This document shows, piece by piece, positions 4,783-7,899 of a stretch of 7,899 nucleotides of DNA. Both the position numbers and the translations under genes were made by a program. The notes under the pieces were generated by a model that did no database searches, was not told the origin of the DNA, and saw only the letters and a list, made by a program, of their open reading frames with translations. Numbering within the stretch: the first letter of the stretch is position 1; the number at the start of each line of letters is the position of its first letter. Source of the stretch: Archaeoglobales archaeon (lineage in GTDB: Archaea; Halobacteriota; Archaeoglobi; Archaeoglobales; Archaeoglobaceae); contig QMZF01000032.1 of assembly GCA_003663055.1 (NCBI GenBank), forward strand, positions 1-7,899. Reading direction: 5' to 3'.

Positions 4783-5685
4783 TTACAGCTCATGGAACCT
4801 ATGAACGTATCCCCTAAACTCCAGTTCCTTGCCGTCTATCCTAACTCCATCCCCCTTAACGACCTTTCCTATAACAAAGCCATGGGTGCACCGCTTGGAC
4901 GTATAAACGAGCTCGTAATCACCGCCTGCATAGAGAAAGAGTTCAAGGGCTTTTTCTTTTTCCACATAGGGCGTTAGGTGATCTAGGGGGAGAAGCTCTT
5001 TCTTTATCTCTATCCCAACGCCGCTCTTTTCGGCTATGAGGTGGAGAGATACGGCAAGGCTATCGCTTATGTCCGTCATTGCGTTTGCGTGTTTTGCAAT
5101 CTCAATCCCCTCTGCAATCCTTGGTTCCGGTGTGAATAGTGACTCAGGATAGGCAATGTCATCCCTCTCAGCTCCATCCAGCAACTGCTCAAGGCTGAGC
5201 TGAGCTTTTCCGAGAGGGGCGGTTAAACAAACGAAATCGCCAACTTTTGCATTGCTCTGCGTTACAAATCTGTCTGCAATTCCAACAGCAAAGCCTGCAA
5301 TGCTTAATTCATCTCCAAAATCTATGTCACCTCCCACAACGGCAACGCTGAATTTATCCGCAAGCTTCCGCATACCCTTCATGATTTCTCCAAAGTTCCC
5401 TACCCATTTCTCAGAAAGCGTTATTGTGTGTACGAAATACAGGGGTTTTGCACCCATGGCTGCAAGATCGCTGAGGTTTACGGCCAGACTGAGGTGGCCT
5501 ATCTCCTCAGCCCTAATACCTTTTGGAAAGTCAGTCTTCTCATGCAATACGTCCGCTGTAAGGACTACATTCTTCCCACCAATCCTAACGACTGCACAAT
5601 CGTCTTCTCCGGCAGCAAGCAAAACATCCTCTCTACTTACCGAGAAAATCTTATTTGCAGCCTTTATGAGGTCGAACTCGTTCAT
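4783..5685 (-). CDS. thiL: thiamine-monophosphate kinase ThiL (300 aa)
   Basis: ThiL phosphorylates thiamine monophosphate with ATP to give thiamine pyrophosphate, the last step of cofactor synthesis, in the cytosol. It belongs to the PurM/SelD/HypE ATP-binding superfamily and acts as a dimer. Length is normal for the family. Motifs in order: GEDDCAVV (26-33), acidic magnesium ligands in a variant of the usual GDDAAV; TADVLHEKTDF (43-53); NLSDLAAMGAKP (70-81), nearly invariant in ThiL; GGDIDFG (118-124), where most relatives have GGDTT; TDISDSLA (204-211); and AGGDYELVYT (253-262), the GGEDYEL-type motif. The metal-binding aspartates are all kept, so it should be active. Its ATG overlaps the nep1 stop by four bases (ATGA), with a strong GAGGTG site five bases upstream, so it is translated as the second gene of that operon. 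No thiamine riboswitch is visible. Confidence 0.96.
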   Translation of the reverse strand: MNEFDLIKAANKIFSVSREDVLLAAGEDDCAVVRIGGKNVVLTADVLHEKTDFPKGIRAEEIGHLSLAVNLSDLAAMGAKPLYFVHTITLSEKWVGNFGEIMKGMRKLADKFSVAVVGGDIDFGDELSIAGFAVGIADRFVTQSNAKVGDFVCLTAPLGKAQLSLEQLLDGAERDDIAYPESLFTPEPRIAEGIEIAKHANAMTDISDSLAVSLHLIAEKSGVGIEIKKELLPLDHLTPYVEKEKALELFLYAGGDYELVYTSKRCTHGFVIGKVVKGDGVRIDGKELEFRGYVHRFHEL

Positions 5686-6320
5686 ACAAGCACCTCATAG
5701 CCACATATTACCTTATAGGTGACGTAAAGGCTTGTGTACTGCCTGTTTCCAATCGAATACACTTCAGCATTTGCCATTGCGTTTAACGTGGACTGCTTGA
5801 AATCTCCGTGGGGAAAGGCTCCTATACAAACCGTCTTCGCTTTTGGCACAAAGGGTCTTCCGTTTTCCCTCATTAGGGCTACAGGCGGAATCAGGATGTC
5901 CTTAAGACTTGCGTCCACGAACTCCATGAGCGGCTTTTCCGCTTTGATCATTCTCTTCCTGAAAAGATCCTCCATCAAGCCTACGAATCTGTTGTAGTTC
6001 CTCGGTAATCTCGTTTCTCCGTCTATCCTTATAATTTCCCCGTTTATTGTGTGAACGAATATCTCAAGTTCTCCTCTTTGATTTAGCTCGGAATCTAATG
6101 CAGCGAGCAGACATGCATGAACTATATCTGGCCTACCTCTCTTTTCCCTCTCCGGAAGTTCTTTCATCGCTGCATGATGCTTTGAATCATCGAGAAGCAT
6201 ATCAGTTGGCTTTTTCTTCCTTCTCCTCGCATCCTTAAGTATGGCGGGATGCTTCGCTATCGAAGCAGGAACTCTCTCTAGGGAGGCTTCAACAAACACG
6301 AGTCTGAGCATCGCTACCAT
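5682..6320 (-). CDS. nep1: Nep1/Emg1 rRNA pseudouridine N1-methyltransferase (212 aa)
   Basis: Nep1 is a SPOUT-class methyltransferase that N1-methylates a pseudouridine in helix 35 of small-subunit rRNA and assists ribosome assembly. It is shared by archaea and eukaryotes and absent from bacteria. The basic RNA-binding stretch RRRKKKPTDMLLDDSKHHAAM (from residue 32) is followed by RGRPDIVHACLLAALDS (61-77), VHTINGEIIRIDGETRLPRN (89-108) and RNYNRFVGLMEDLF (107-120). The C-terminal trefoil-knot SAM site shows GAFPHGDF (167-174), with Ala where relatives often have Gly, and VYSIGNRQYTS (187-197). I take ATG 6320 because it lies 27 bases from the shared TATA centre. ATG 6311 (start MLRLVFVEAS) is also plausible and would match many relatives better. 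It is the first gene of a two-gene operon with thiL, with a four-base overlap. Confidence 0.96.
   Translation of the reverse strand: MVAMLRLVFVEASLERVPASIAKHPAILKDARRRKKKPTDMLLDDSKHHAAMKELPEREKRGRPDIVHACLLAALDSELNQRGELEIFVHTINGEIIRIDGETRLPRNYNRFVGLMEDLFRKRMIKAEKPLMEFVDASLKDILIPPVALMRENGRPFVPKAKTVCIGAFPHGDFKQSTLNAMANAEVYSIGNRQYTSLYVTYKVICGYEVLV
5691..5696 (-). promoter_or_regulatory. strong ribosome-binding site of thiL, inside nep1
   Basis: The minus strand reads GAGGTG, five bases before the thiL ATG. It lies within the last codons of nep1 and fixes the thiL start. It contrasts with the first genes of transcripts here, which lack such sites. Confidence 0.75.
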
Positions 6321-6342
6321 GCCATCGAAGACTTAGAAAAAC

Positions 6343-6351
6343 AATATTAAT
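6343..6351. promoter_or_regulatory. near-symmetric TATA element serving nep1 and cobS
   Basis: AATATTAAT reads ATTAATATT on the other strand. Its centre (6347) is 28 bases before the cobS ATG (6375) and 27 bases before the nep1 ATG (6320). The whole divergent gap is 54 bases and holds no other convincing AT box at the right distance. Neither ATG has a good ribosome-binding site, so both mRNAs are predicted to be leaderless or nearly so. Confidence 0.55.
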
Positions 6352-6374
6352 GCATTTGCTATAGCAGGCTGAGC

Positions 6375-7090
6375 ATGCAAACCAGTGTTGCTACAGCTAT
6401 TGCCGGTGCTTTAGGCTTTTTCACAACGCTACCTGTAGGAAGCGCTAAGAGCTTTGAGGCTTTCAGGAAAGGCATCTTCGTTATGCCCATCGCTGGCTTC
6501 GTTGCTGGCGTTCTCGCTGGTTTTGCTTCGTATCTCCTCTCCATGTTTGGCTTGGGCTTTGCAGCAATTGCGGCAATTCTGGCCGTTGAAGGTATAAACC
6601 ACGTTGACGGGCTTGCGGATTTTGGCGATGCGCTGTTCGTTGAGAAATCGAGGAAGAAGGATGTCTTGAAGGATACAAGGCTTGGTGCGGGTGGATGCGT
6701 TTCTATTTGCCTTTACGTCCTAACTGTCGCCTTTTCAGCAAGCAAAATGGAGCCTTTAAAGCTATTCCTCGCGGTAATTACGTTAGAAGTTGCTGCAAAG
6801 TTTGCAATGCTTTTTTTACTCTGCACATCAAAGCCCTTATGGCATGGCCTTGCAAGCGCAGTTATGGAATTTGCCAATAAAAGGCAGCTCGTGGCCGGTT
6901 TCCTGCTTTCTCTTGCAATCATTCTCCCCCTTCAATTATCCTTTCCCGTGCAGTCCGTGCAGCCCGTAAATCTCTTCGGGTTCACGATCCTCATTGCTAT
7001 CGCCTTCAGAGCCTATGTTACAAGGGTGTTTGGGGGAGTTAGCGGTGACATAACCGGAGCCCTTAACTGCATTGTAATAGCCCTTGGTCT

Positions 7091-7112
<22 letters not shown>
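6375..7112 (+). CDS. cobS: adenosylcobinamide-GDP ribazoletransferase, cobalamin synthase CobS (245 aa)
   Basis: CobS is an integral membrane enzyme that joins adenosylcobinamide-GDP to alpha-ribazole (or its 5'-phosphate), releasing GMP, to make adenosylcobalamin or its phosphate. Family motifs are clear: GFFTTLPVG near the N-terminus (14-22); GINHVDGLADFGDALF (73-88), the acidic metal-binding signature; LKDTRLGAGG (98-107), close to the usual K-D-x-R-x-G-x-x-G pattern; and FGGVSGDITGAL (219-230). Hydrophobic segments lie near 32-58, 60-72, 108-122, 127-150, 172-190 and 199-215, with a last one after residue 225. Length is normal. The last ten residues (ALGLCVCSLC) are cysteine-rich because their codons overlap the start of cobY by 22 bases. 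The ATG at 6375 fits a leaderless start from the shared promoter. No cobalamin riboswitch is seen or expected in an archaeon. Confidence 0.97.

Positions 7113-7899
<787 letters not shown>

Noticed and set aside
5252..5722. 156-codon plus-strand frame opposite thiL
   Set aside because: It mirrors conserved ThiL codons and runs over the nep1-thiL junction; low-complexity serine and threonine content is typical of an antisense frame.
6340..6375. Cobalamin riboswitch ahead of cobS
   Set aside because: The 54-base gap is far too short, and the predicted mRNA has almost no leader.

Overview
The window looks like chromosomal DNA from a hyperthermophilic euryarchaeon, most likely one of the Archaeoglobales. 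Supporting signs are an archaeal RNase P RNA, the archaeal-eukaryotic rRNA methyltransferase Nep1, the archaeal cobalamin enzyme CobY (in place of bacterial CobU), a site-2 protease with C-terminal CBS domains, TATA-type promoters, and a mix of leaderless and GGTGA-led starts. The order-level assignment is inferred from protein character only. No mobile element, CRISPR array or tRNA was seen, and the gene content is ordinary core and housekeeping.

Layout, left to right. A partial minus-strand gene of unknown function runs off the left edge (1-99). A PRC-barrel protein (minus, 242-517) is divergent from a two-gene plus-strand unit: an S2P metalloprotease with two CBS domains (605-1663), overlapped by a TraB-family membrane protein (about 1656-2840). 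The 184-base gap 2841-3024 holds two tandem inverted repeats and a clear promoter. It leads to a 68-residue winged-helix-like protein (3025-3231), followed at once by the RNase P RNA gene (about 3277-3541).

An uncharacterised 239-residue protein (minus, 3541-4260) ends exactly where the RNase P RNA ends. It is divergent from a UspA-type universal stress protein (4344-4733). A coupled minus-strand pair follows, nep1 then thiL (6320 down to 4783), which joins ribosome biogenesis to thiamine pyrophosphate synthesis. Divergent from nep1 is a tightly overlapping plus-strand operon: cobS (6375-7112), cobY (7091-7636) and pcm (from 7630, running off the right edge). CobY makes adenosylcobinamide-GDP and CobS joins it to the lower-ligand nucleoside, so these two complete nucleotide-loop assembly of cobalamin. 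Pcm repairs isoaspartyl residues in damaged proteins.

The points most worth checking are the RNase P RNA, which combines a stub P15 (type M-like) with both P8- and P9-like hairpins; the near-symmetric TATA elements between divergent gene pairs, giving almost fixed TATA-to-start spacing; the operator-like dyads in front of the small winged-helix gene; the S2P-TraB pairing; and a hydrophobic reading frame without a start codon behind the PRC-barrel gene.
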